64,000 bases of DNA, from contig JAKCDU010000002.1 of NCBI GenBank assembly GCA_021838445.1, positions 62,001 to 126,000 on the forward strand. Reading direction: 5' to 3'. The notes beneath the pieces are model-generated. The model was given only the letters and a program-made list of their open reading frames with translations, was not told where the DNA came from and ran no database searches. The position numbers and the translations under genes are program-made. Below, in pieces: positions 51,203-58,449 of this stretch. The stretch comes from Actinomycetes bacterium. GTDB taxonomy: Bacteria > Actinomycetota > Acidimicrobiia > Acidimicrobiales > Palsa-688. The number at the start of each line of letters is the position of its first letter. The stretch's first letter is position 1.

Positions 51203-51241
51203 CCGGTCCCCGGGGGCGCTCCACCGCCCCCCGGGGACCGG
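51203..51241. terminator. Long hairpin between TetR and LLM genes
   Basis: A 16-bp stem CCGGTCCCCGGGGGCG pairs with its complement containing one extra C, across a 6-nt loop. It lies between two convergent genes and probably ends both transcripts. Confidence 0.7.
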
Positions 51242-51261
51242 CACGACCGCGAGCCCGGCCC

Positions 51262-52299
51262 TCAGCCGAGGATCACCTCGGCGACGGTTCGCATCTCGTC
51301 GAGCGACCGGGCCCCCACGACGAGGGTGGTGACCCCCGCCTCCTCCCACATCGGCAGCTCGTCGCGGATCTGCTCTCTGGTGCCGACCAGCGAGATGTCC
51401 GCCACCATCTGGCGGGGAACCGCGGCGATGGCCTCCTCGCGCTTGCCCTCGAAGAACAGGTCCTGGACCTGATCGGCCTCTTTCTCGTAGCCCATCCGGG
51501 CGAAGACGTTCTTGTGGAAGTTCATGTCCTTGGCTCCCATACCGCCGATGTAGAAGCCGAGCATCGGCTTCATGGCGTCGAGCACCGTGTCGCGGTCGTC
51601 GGTCACCACCACCGAGCAGTTGGCCAGGATCTCGAAATCCTCGGCCTGGCGGCGGGCACCCGGCCGGGCGAAGCCTTCGTCCAGCCATTCCCGGTACATG
51701 GTGTGGGCCCGGGGCGAGTAGTAGATGGGGAGCCAGCCGTCGGCGATCTCGGCGGTGAGCGCAATGTTCTTCGGCCCTTCCGATCCGAGGAGGATGGGGA
51801 TGTCGGCGCGGAGGGGGTGGACGATGGGCTTGAGCGGCTTGCCCAGTCCGAGGGCGTTCTCACCGCGGTAGGGCAGCGGGAAGTGGGGGCCGTCGCTGGT
51901 CACGGGGGCCTCACGAGCCAGGACCTGGCGCACGATGTCCACGTACTCGCGGGTCCGGGCCAGCGGCTTCCCGAAGGGTTGGCCGTACCATCCCTCCACG
52001 ACCTGCGGCCCCGACAGGCCCAGCCCGAGGGCCAGCCGACCGCCGCAGAGGTGGTCGAGGGTGATGGCGGCCATGGCCGTAGCCGTGGGCGTGCGGGCCG
52101 ACATCTGGACGATGGAGGTGCCGAGCCGGATTCGGCTGGTCCTCGATCCCCACCACGCCAGTGGGGTGAACGCGTCCGAACCCCACGATTCGGCGGTGAA
52201 CGCGATGTCGAATCCGAGCTTGTCGGCCTCGACCATCTTCTGCTCGGCGTCGGCCGGTGGCTGCGCGCTCCAGTAGCCCAGTTGCAGTCCGAGTTTCAT
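51262..52299 (-). CDS. LLM-class F420-dependent oxidoreductase (Rv3520c-like)
   Basis: A 345-residue luciferase-like TIM barrel that probably uses reduced F420, which links it to fbiC in this window. The N-terminus (KLGLQLGYWSAQPPADAE, SWGSDAFTPLAWWGSRTSRI) and LGLSGPQVVEGWYGQPF match the Rv3520c subfamily found in the mycobacterial sterol regulon. ATG 52299 has AGGGGAGAG about 8 nt upstream. It is divergent from the DUF35-thiolase operon, with a KstR-like site between, the same gene order as Rv3520c-Rv3521. The reaction is unknown; a steroid-ring or side-chain redox step is plausible. Confidence 0.92.
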   Translation of the reverse strand: MKLGLQLGYWSAQPPADAEQKMVEADKLGFDIAFTAESWGSDAFTPLAWWGSRTSRIRLGTSIVQMSARTPTATAMAAITLDHLCGGRLALGLGLSGPQVVEGWYGQPFGKPLARTREYVDIVRQVLAREAPVTSDGPHFPLPYRGENALGLGKPLKPIVHPLRADIPILLGSEGPKNIALTAEIADGWLPIYYSPRAHTMYREWLDEGFARPGARRQAEDFEILANCSVVVTDDRDTVLDAMKPMLGFYIGGMGAKDMNFHKNVFARMGYEKEADQVQDLFFEGKREEAIAAVPRQMVADISLVGTREQIRDELPMWEEAGVTTLVVGARSLDEMRTVAEVILG

Positions 52300-52341
52300 C
52301 CCGTGCTCTCCCCTCTGGGCCGGCTCGCTTGCCGGCCAAAC

Positions 52342-52355
52342 TAGAATGTGTTCTG
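52342..52355. promoter_or_regulatory. KstR-like operator in the LLM/DUF35 divergent region
   Basis: TAGAATGTGTTCTG shares 12 of 14 bases with the site at 50514-50527. TAGAAT (52342-52347) can be the -10 of the plus-strand operon, giving a 5' leader of about 10 nt. Confidence 0.65.
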
Positions 52356-52363
52356 ATTTTAGG

Positions 52364-52801
52364 GTGAGCGAACCGAGAGTCACAGAGACCAAGCTCGAGT
52401 TTCCTTACAGCCGAACGCTCGGACCCGTCGTCGGGGCGTTCCTCGCGGGTCTTCGGGAGGGGAAGCTGTATGGGATCCGAGGTAAGGACGGGCGGGTTCT
52501 GACCCCGCCCCTCGAGTACGACCCGGAGACGGGCGAATCGCTCGGCACCGACCTGGTGCCGGTGGGACCCGAGGGCACGGTGGTGGCCTGGACGTGGGTG
52601 GACCAGCCGAGCCCCAAGCATCCACTGACCCACCCTTTTTCCTTCGCCCTGGTCAAGCCCGACGGGGCCGACACGCCCCTGGTGAGCCCCGTCGATGCCG
52701 GGTCGAGCGACCGCATGTCCACCGGCATGAAGGTCCGGCCCCGCTTCAACCCCGAGCCTCACGGCCTGATCACCGACCTCACCTGGGAGCCAGTGGCATG
52801 A
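52364..52801 (+). CDS. DUF35-like OB-fold protein lacking zinc cysteines
   Basis: About 145 residues. The core (GPVVGAFLAGLREGKLYGIRG, then GRVLTPPLEYDPETGE) is the DUF35 (acyl-CoA-associated OB-fold) pattern, but the zinc-ribbon cysteines are missing. In mycobacteria one longer protein, Rv3521, appears to carry both halves; here the second half is the next gene, overlapping by 4 bp. DUF35 proteins are accessory subunits of thiolase-like retro-aldolases. GTG 52364 is chosen because an earlier ATG (52346) lies within the operator. Confidence 0.82.
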   Translation: MSEPRVTETKLEFPYSRTLGPVVGAFLAGLREGKLYGIRGKDGRVLTPPLEYDPETGESLGTDLVPVGPEGTVVAWTWVDQPSPKHPLTHPFSFALVKPDGADTPLVSPVDAGSSDRMSTGMKVRPRFNPEPHGLITDLTWEPVA

Positions 52802-53340
52802 CCGACACCCCGAAAGAACACATGGTCATGGAGCATCTCGTGACCCTGACCTATCACGAGCGGCTCACCGAGAACCTCAACCGTTACGCCGACAACCTTC
52901 TCGAGGGCCGCATCATCGGCGCCAAGTGCCCGTCGTGCGGACGGGTGTTCGTTCCCTCCAAGGGCTACTGCTCGCTGTGCGTGGTTCCCACCACCGAGGC
53001 CGACGAGGTGGAGGTCCCCGACACCGGGATAGTCACCGGCTTCACGATCGTCTCCCCGGTCAACTACTACGGGCAGAAGAAGACCGAGCCGTTCGTGTTC
53101 GCGTCGGTGCTCCTCGACGGGGCCGACACGACCCTCGGGGGCATGGACATCACCGGCGTCCCCCATTCCGAGCTGCGCAGCGGCCTGCGGGTCAAGGCCA
53201 AGTGGAAGCCCCGCGAGGAGCGCTCGGTGGAAGGCATGAGCAACCGGGGCTGGGGTGGCTTCGGTGACGTGGTCGAGTCATTCGAAGTCACCGGCGAACC
53301 CGACGCCGATGAGGAAACCTACAAGGAGCACCTGTTCTGA
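52798..53340 (+). CDS. DUF35 zinc-ribbon OB-fold protein
   Basis: About 180 residues. An N-terminal helix (LTENLNRYADNLLEGRIIGAK in blocks) leads to an intact zinc ribbon CPSC...CSLC (residues 42-61) and an OB-fold (GIVTGFTIVSPVNYYG). DUF35 partners such as ChsH2 bind acyl-CoA and assemble with thiolase-fold aldolases. The ATG overlaps the first DUF35 gene (ATGA) and the stop overlaps the first thiolase-like gene, so the four genes form one operon. Confidence 0.9.
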   Translation: MTDTPKEHMVMEHLVTLTYHERLTENLNRYADNLLEGRIIGAKCPSCGRVFVPSKGYCSLCVVPTTEADEVEVPDTGIVTGFTIVSPVNYYGQKKTEPFVFASVLLDGADTTLGGMDITGVPHSELRSGLRVKAKWKPREERSVEGMSNRGWGGFGDVVESFEVTGEPDADEETYKEHLF

Positions 53341-54407
53341 TGCCCGCCACCGACATAGCCATAGTCGGCTTCGCCCAGAGCCCGTCGCTTCGCGACGCCA
53401 ACCCCAGCGAGGTCCAGCTCCTGGTCCCCGTGGTCACCCAGGCCATCGAGATGGCCGGCATCAACCGCCGCGAGATCGGCTTCACGTGTGCCGGCAGCTG
53501 CGACTACCTGACCGGCGGACCTTTCGCCTTCGTGTCCAACCTCGAAGCGGCCGGTGCCTGGCCGCCCATCTCGGAATCGCACGTCGAAGCCGACGGGGCG
53601 TGGGCCATGTACGAGGCCTGGATGCGCCTGCAAGAGGGGGACATCGACATCGCCCTGGCCTTCGGCTCGGGCAAGTCCTCGCCGTCCAATCCGGCGGAGG
53701 TGTGGGCCCAGCAGCTCGACCCCTACTATCTGGCGCCCCTCGGGGTGGACCCGATCTCCCTGGCCGGCATCCAGGCCCGGGCTCTGCTCGACTCGGGCAA
53801 AGCCACCGAGGAGGACTTCGCCAAGGTCGTCGTCAACAGCCGCCGCAACGCCGCCGCCAACCCCAACGCCCAGCTCAAAGACGCCGACACCACCGTGGAG
53901 GCCCTTCTGGCCGAACCGTACTTCCGCACGCCCCTGCGCAAGCATGACTGCCCGCCCATCTCCGACGGGGCGGTGGCGGTCGTCATGGCCCGTGGCGACA
54001 AGGCCCGCGAGCTGTGCTCCCGGCCGGCGTGGATCCGCGGCATGGATCACCGCATCGAGGCCCACCAGCCCGGCGTGCGGGACCTCACTTCGTCGCCGTC
54101 CACGGCTCTGGCCGCCCGCAAGGCCGGCTACGACGGTGGCCCGCTCGACGTGGTGGAACTGTCGGGTACGTTCAGCCCCCAGGAACTGATCCTCCTCGAC
54201 GCTCTCGGCCTGTCGCTCGACGGCGACACCAAGGTCAACCCGTCCGGGGGGGCCCTGGCCGGCAATCCCATAATGGCCGTCGGGCTGGTCCGCATCGTCG
54301 AGGCCGCGGCCCGCATCATCGACGGATCCGCCAACCGGGTCCTGGCCCACGCCACCGGAGGACCTCTGCTCCAGCAGAACCTCGTCTGCCTCATGGAGGG
54401 GGAGTGA
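53340..54407 (+). CDS. Thiolase-like lipid-transfer protein, Ltp4-like
   Basis: A 355-residue thiolase fold whose canonical catalytic groups are absent. The N-terminal site that normally holds Cys reads SHVEADGAW, and the C-terminal GHP motif reads AGNP (Asn for His) in NPSGGALAGNP. It resembles Rv3522 (ltp4). Proteins of this kind form retro-aldolases with DUF35 partners and remove acetyl- or propionyl-CoA units from sterol side chains without the thiolase Cys. Its ATG overlaps the DUF35 stop (TGATG). Confidence 0.88.
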   Translation: MPATDIAIVGFAQSPSLRDANPSEVQLLVPVVTQAIEMAGINRREIGFTCAGSCDYLTGGPFAFVSNLEAAGAWPPISESHVEADGAWAMYEAWMRLQEGDIDIALAFGSGKSSPSNPAEVWAQQLDPYYLAPLGVDPISLAGIQARALLDSGKATEEDFAKVVVNSRRNAAANPNAQLKDADTTVEALLAEPYFRTPLRKHDCPPISDGAVAVVMARGDKARELCSRPAWIRGMDHRIEAHQPGVRDLTSSPSTALAARKAGYDGGPLDVVELSGTFSPQELILLDALGLSLDGDTKVNPSGGALAGNPIMAVGLVRIVEAAARIIDGSANRVLAHATGGPLLQQNLVCLMEGE

Positions 54408-54409
54408 CC

Positions 54410-55561
54410 ATGTCCAACGAGAGATGCGCCATCATCGGCGTAGGCCAGACCAACTTCAAGAAGCGGCGCGACGACGTGTCCATGCCAGGCCTGCTGCGCG
54501 AGGCCATCGACCGGGCCCTCGAAGACGCCGAGTTGACCCTGAGAGACGTCGACGCGGTGGTCATCGGCAAGGCCCCCGACGCCTTCGAAGGGGTGGTGAC
54601 CCCGGAGATCTTCCTGGCCGACGCTCTGGGCGCGACCAACAAGCCCCTGCTTCGGGTTCACACCGCCGGCTCGGTCGGGGGCTCGACGTGCATCGTCGGT
54701 GCCCACCACGTGATCGCCGGTATCCACGGCACGGTCCTGGCCGTTTCCTGGGAGAAGCAGTCCGAGGGCAACGCCCAGTGGGGCCTGGCCGGCGGCCGGT
54801 CGGGCGGCATCGGAGCCGGTGGCGCCTTCGCCCCGTGGATGCGGGCCTACATCGAGCGGTCGGGCGCCCCCGAGTACATCGGGTGGATGGTCGCGGTCAA
54901 GGACCGGCGCAACGCGGCGAAGAACCCATACGCCCACCTGAAGATGCCCGACATCACCTTGGAGCAGGTGAAGGAGTCCCCGATGCTGTGGGACCCCATC
55001 CGCTTCCAGGAGTCCTGTCCGTCCTCCGACGGTGCGTGCGCGGTGATCCTCACCAACGAGGAGGGGGCCAGGCGGTCCTCCAAGCCGGCGGCGTGGTTCC
55101 ACGGCCTTTCGGTCAAGAGCGAGTTGTCCAACTTCCCGGGTCGCAACCCGGTGAAGCCCCAGGCCGGCGTCGAGTGCGCCCACGACGTCTACCGCCAGGC
55201 GGGGATCACCAATCCCCGGTCGGAGATCGACGTGGCCGAGCTGTACGTTCCCTTCTCCTGGTACGAGCCCATGTGGCTCGAGGGTCACGACATCGCCGGT
55301 CCCGGCGAGGGCTGGAAGATGGTCGACTCGGGAGAGACCGACCTCGGGGGCAACTTCCCCGTGAACCCGTCGGGCGGGGTGTTGTCGACCAACGCCATCG
55401 GCGCTTCGGGCATGGTCCGCTTCGCCGAGGCCGCCCTGCAGGTTCGGGGACTGGCCGGTGAGCACCAGATTCCCGGTGTCCGCACGGCGCTGGCCCAGGC
55501 CTATGGCGGGGCCGCCAACTACTTCGCCATGGGGGTGCTGCGCACCACCCCTCCGCAGTAG
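54410..55561 (+). CDS. Thiolase-like lipid-transfer protein, Ltp3-like
   Basis: A 383-residue thiolase-fold protein, the Rv3523 (ltp3) counterpart. It has the general thiolase layout (IIGVGQTNF opening, VHTAGSVGGSTCIVG around the nucleophile region, NPSGGVLSTNAIG near the end), but the GHP histidine is Asn and the nucleophile position appears to be Ser-Val. It probably pairs with the Ltp4-like protein as a heterodimer. ATG 54410 has GGAGGGGGAG upstream. A long hairpin ends the operon. Confidence 0.88.
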   Translation: MSNERCAIIGVGQTNFKKRRDDVSMPGLLREAIDRALEDAELTLRDVDAVVIGKAPDAFEGVVTPEIFLADALGATNKPLLRVHTAGSVGGSTCIVGAHHVIAGIHGTVLAVSWEKQSEGNAQWGLAGGRSGGIGAGGAFAPWMRAYIERSGAPEYIGWMVAVKDRRNAAKNPYAHLKMPDITLEQVKESPMLWDPIRFQESCPSSDGACAVILTNEEGARRSSKPAAWFHGLSVKSELSNFPGRNPVKPQAGVECAHDVYRQAGITNPRSEIDVAELYVPFSWYEPMWLEGHDIAGPGEGWKMVDSGETDLGGNFPVNPSGGVLSTNAIGASGMVRFAEAALQVRGLAGEHQIPGVRTALAQAYGGAANYFAMGVLRTTPPQ

Positions 55562-55587
55562 TCGGGACGCCGCGGGTCCGACCGCGC

Positions 55588-55619
55588 GAGGAAGGGGCCC
55601 CCTCGGGGGCCCCTTCCTC
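55588..55619. terminator. Strong bidirectional hairpin terminator
   Basis: A perfect 15-bp stem (GAGGAAGGGGCCCCC and its complement) separated by 2 nt, 26 nt after the thiolase stop and 58 nt from the stop of the convergent amidohydrolase. A short T-rich stretch follows on the plus strand. Confidence 0.8.
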
Positions 55620-55677
55620 CTCTACGGTTTTGCGGTCGGTGACCCGACGCCACCCTGACGCCCCAGGGGGGCGGTTG

Positions 55678-56931
55678 CTACAGGCCCTTGCCGGCGCCGC
55701 GCAGCAGCGCCTCGTTGGGCTCGTCGGGGAGACCGTCGAGAGGCTGCGACAGCTCTTCCACGGTCGGGCCGAACTGCCGGGCCCGATCGGCCAGAGCGGC
55801 CATGTCGAACCCGTAGAGCTTGGCGCAGTTCTCGCCGAGGATGCGCGACATCTCGGCGGGCGCCACCCCGGGGAAGACCTGGCGCAGGTGCTCACGGGTG
55901 TAGGGGTGGGTGCCCTCGTCGTGGGGGTAGTCCGAGCCCCACATGAAACGGTCGGGTGCGACGAACTCCCGGAAGTCGGCGTCTTCGGGCCGCGGCTGCG
56001 AGACGCCCATCCACACGTTCTGGGCGAAGTACTCCGAGGCCAGGTGATTGAGCTTGTGGGCGTCGTCGTAGCGGATCTCACCGGTCTGGCCGGTCTTGCG
56101 GATCTGGTCGATGGTGGCGTCCAGCCGCTTGAGAAGGGGCGGCACCCAGGCGCCGCCGGTCTCGGTGATGGCCATCTTGAGGCGGGGGAAGCGCTCGAAG
56201 ATGCCGCCCAGGATGAAGTGGACGAACGGCCGCTGCGAGTAGAAGCCGACCTCGTTGATGTAGAGGAGCATGGAGAAGGGGTAGTTGCCGTAGTTGGGCA
56301 CCCCGGTCCCGCCGTGCACGTTGACCACCACGTCGAGATCCTGGATGACCTCCCACAGACGGTCGTACTCGGGATCGTAGAGCGGCTTGACCCACTTGCA
56401 GTCGGGCGGCACGTTGGGGAGCAGGATCCCGCCCCGCAGCCCGTGCTCCTTGATCCACTTGACGTCGGCGATGGCGTCGTCGATGTCGTTGAGGAAGATC
56501 TGCCCGATGCCGGCCCGGCGCTCGGGGTACTGGTTGCAGAAATCGACCAGCCAGCGGTTGTGGGCCCTTATCCCGGCCAGGCGCTTCTCGTAGTACTCGG
56601 GCTCGGGCGGCCCGGCGAAGAGGACGAACGACGGGAAGAACGGGGGAACGGTGTTGGGGAAGATGACCTCGCCCACCACACCGTCGGCTTCCTGCTGGGA
56701 GTTACGCATCTCGTTGTCCCAGTTGCGGTAGCGACGGGTGTCACCGAGATCCTTGAACGGGTTCTTGTACCTGTTGCGCCAGGCGTCGAACTCCTCGAGG
56801 TAGGCGGGATCGAGATACTCCCGGTACTGGGCGTGACTTCCACCGGCGTGGCTGTCAGCCGTGATGATGGTGTAGTGGCCGTCGGTGCGGTCGAGGGCCT
56901 CGACACCTGTGCTCTGGGTGACCGTACTCAT
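55678..56931 (-). CDS. Amidohydrolase-2 family metal-dependent hydrolase (paralog 2)
   Basis: A protein of about 417 residues related to that at 32081. It has ITADSHAG with metal-type His28, FPNTVPPFFPS, VVNVHGGTG, and WGSDYPHDEGTHPY with the conserved Asp. The two paralogs share the FPNTVPPFF and GSDYPH blocks and similar length. ATG 56931 fits a TACGAT -10 box 6 nt upstream, so the upstream GTG 56937 is disfavoured. It is divergent from the carboxylesterase gene across a dyad. Substrate unknown; co-location with catabolic genes suggests ring- or lactone-type hydrolysis. Confidence 0.88.
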   Translation of the reverse strand: MSTVTQSTGVEALDRTDGHYTIITADSHAGGSHAQYREYLDPAYLEEFDAWRNRYKNPFKDLGDTRRYRNWDNEMRNSQQEADGVVGEVIFPNTVPPFFPSFVLFAGPPEPEYYEKRLAGIRAHNRWLVDFCNQYPERRAGIGQIFLNDIDDAIADVKWIKEHGLRGGILLPNVPPDCKWVKPLYDPEYDRLWEVIQDLDVVVNVHGGTGVPNYGNYPFSMLLYINEVGFYSQRPFVHFILGGIFERFPRLKMAITETGGAWVPPLLKRLDATIDQIRKTGQTGEIRYDDAHKLNHLASEYFAQNVWMGVSQPRPEDADFREFVAPDRFMWGSDYPHDEGTHPYTREHLRQVFPGVAPAEMSRILGENCAKLYGFDMAALADRARQFGPTVEELSQPLDGLPDEPNEALLRGAGKGL

Positions 56932-56937
56932 GCCCAC

Positions 56938-56943
56938 ATCGTA
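56938..56943 (-). promoter_or_regulatory. Leaderless -10 box for amidohydrolase paralog 2
   Basis: TACGAT on the minus strand, 6 nt before ATG 56931. The 17-bp dyad upstream fills the -10/-35 spacer exactly. Confidence 0.6.
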
Positions 56944-56960
56944 CTAGAATCAGCTTCTAG
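56944..56960. promoter_or_regulatory. Inverted-repeat operator between amidohydrolase and carboxylesterase
   Basis: CTAGAA-TCAGC-TTCTAG, a perfect 6-bp-arm dyad, ends directly before ATG 56961. The arms resemble those of the KstR-like sites, but the spacer is 5 bp instead of 4, so the binding protein may differ. Confidence 0.6.
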
Positions 56961-58445
56961 ATGAAAGTCGAACTGGACACTGCGCTGGGTAGGGTCCGAG
57001 GTACACGGGATGACCGCGGCCTCGAGACCTACCGAGGAATTCCCTATGCCCAACCTCCCACCGGGCCTTGGCGGTTCAAGGCACCCCGCCCTCCGACCGG
57101 CTGGAGCGGGGTGCTCGACGCCACCTCGCCCGGGCCCTCACCGGTGCAATCGGGCTCCAGTATGTTCAGCGGTGTGCTCCCCGGCAATCGAGTGGAGCGG
57201 GTCGAGGAGGACTGTCTCACCCTGGACGTGTGGACGCCCTCGAGCGGCGACGGCGTGAGCCGGCCGGTGATGGTGTGGATCTGCGGGGGTGCCTTCATGA
57301 CCGGTGGCAGCGCCATCGAGACCTACGACGGCAGCGCCTTGGCCGCGACCCAGGACGTGGTGGTGGTGTCGGTCAACTACCGCCTCGGCGCCCTCGGTTT
57401 CCTCTGGGTGGATGGAGGCGACTCCAACTGCGGGCTTCGGGACCAACTCGAGGCTCTGCGTTGGGTGGGCCGCCACATCGCCTCCTTCGGCGGGGACCCC
57501 GAGCGCATCACCGTCTTCGGGGAGTCGGCGGGGGCCGGCTCCATCCTCCACATGCTGCCGGCGGCGGCCCGGGAGGGGCTGGTGGCGCGGGCCATTCTGC
57601 AGAGCCCCGGCGTGGAGCACACCCAGACCCCCGAGGTGGCCGAGCAGGTCAAGCGGGCGGTGAGGACCGCGGCCGGGGTCGGCCGGGACGCCGATCTGGG
57701 GGACCTGTCGTGGGGCGCGCTCCTCGACGCCCAGGAGAGCGCGGTGCTCGCCTTGATGGGCTCGGTCAGCGCCATGCCCTACCACCCTGTCGTCGACGGA
57801 GATCTGCTGGCTCACAAGCCCGGGGTGGCCTGGCAGGCCCCCGGCGTCGATCTGATGTTCAGCTGGACGGCCGAGGAGATGCGCCTCTACCCCGATCCTG
57901 GGGCGGCCGACGAGGCCGGGCTCCTGGCCCGGGTCCGGGGCCTGATCGAGCGGCGCAACGGTGCCGACCCCGGCGACGAGGTTGCCCGGCGGCTGGTCTC
58001 GTTCTACGCCGACCGGGGTTCCGGGCCCGACGTGTGGGCGGCCATCCAGACCGACGCGCTCATGCTGCTGCCGGCCCGTCGGGTGCTGTCGTTCCCCGGG
58101 GTGTCGGCCCACGTGGCCCAGTTCGACTGGGGGGCCACCGGGGGCGAGTGGCGCAGGGGGGCGTTCCACGCCATCGACCTGCCCTTCACCTTCGCCACCT
58201 TGGACCGCTGCGGCTGGCTGGACTTCCTCGGTGCCGGGGGCGGCAACGACCGGGGGGCCATTGCGGTGGCCGACGCCCACATGGCCGCTTGGGGGGCCTT
58301 CGCCCGCCGCGGGGACCCCGGGTGGGGACGGTATCCCGACGAGGTGATGCACTTCGACGCCGAGTGCCGGGTCACCGGAGACCCTCTGGTGGAGGCGGCA
58401 ACCGCCTGGCAGGGCCTGTGGGACCCCGACGGACGGCAGATGTGA
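56961..58445 (+). CDS. Type-B carboxylesterase (PnbA-like)
   Basis: A 494-residue alpha/beta hydrolase. The nucleophile elbow is FGESAGAGS (about 190), the oxyanion region is WICGGAFMTGG (about 110), and the N-terminus has YRGIPYAQPPTGPWRF, characteristic of carboxylesterase B. No signal peptide, so it is intracellular, and probably cleaves esters of a catabolic substrate. ATG 56961 directly follows an operator dyad and has no ribosome binding site; TAGAAT at 56945-56950 would start transcription a few bases before it. It ends 4 bp from the convergent alpha-mannosidase gene. Confidence 0.92.
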   Translation: MKVELDTALGRVRGTRDDRGLETYRGIPYAQPPTGPWRFKAPRPPTGWSGVLDATSPGPSPVQSGSSMFSGVLPGNRVERVEEDCLTLDVWTPSSGDGVSRPVMVWICGGAFMTGGSAIETYDGSALAATQDVVVVSVNYRLGALGFLWVDGGDSNCGLRDQLEALRWVGRHIASFGGDPERITVFGESAGAGSILHMLPAAAREGLVARAILQSPGVEHTQTPEVAEQVKRAVRTAAGVGRDADLGDLSWGALLDAQESAVLALMGSVSAMPYHPVVDGDLLAHKPGVAWQAPGVDLMFSWTAEEMRLYPDPGAADEAGLLARVRGLIERRNGADPGDEVARRLVSFYADRGSGPDVWAAIQTDALMLLPARRVLSFPGVSAHVAQFDWGATGGEWRRGAFHAIDLPFTFATLDRCGWLDFLGAGGGNDRGAIAVADAHMAAWGAFARRGDPGWGRYPDEVMHFDAECRVTGDPLVEAATAWQGLWDPDGRQM

Positions 58446-58449
58446 GCTT

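Noticed and set aside
53340-55561. Ordinary acetyl-CoA acetyltransferases
   Set aside because: The catalytic His of the GHP motif is Asn in both, and the Cys position is not occupied as in true thiolases.
56932-56937. GTG start two codons upstream for amidohydrolase paralog 2
   Set aside because: It would lie only 0 nt from the TACGAT -10 box; ATG 56931 has the usual 6-nt spacing.
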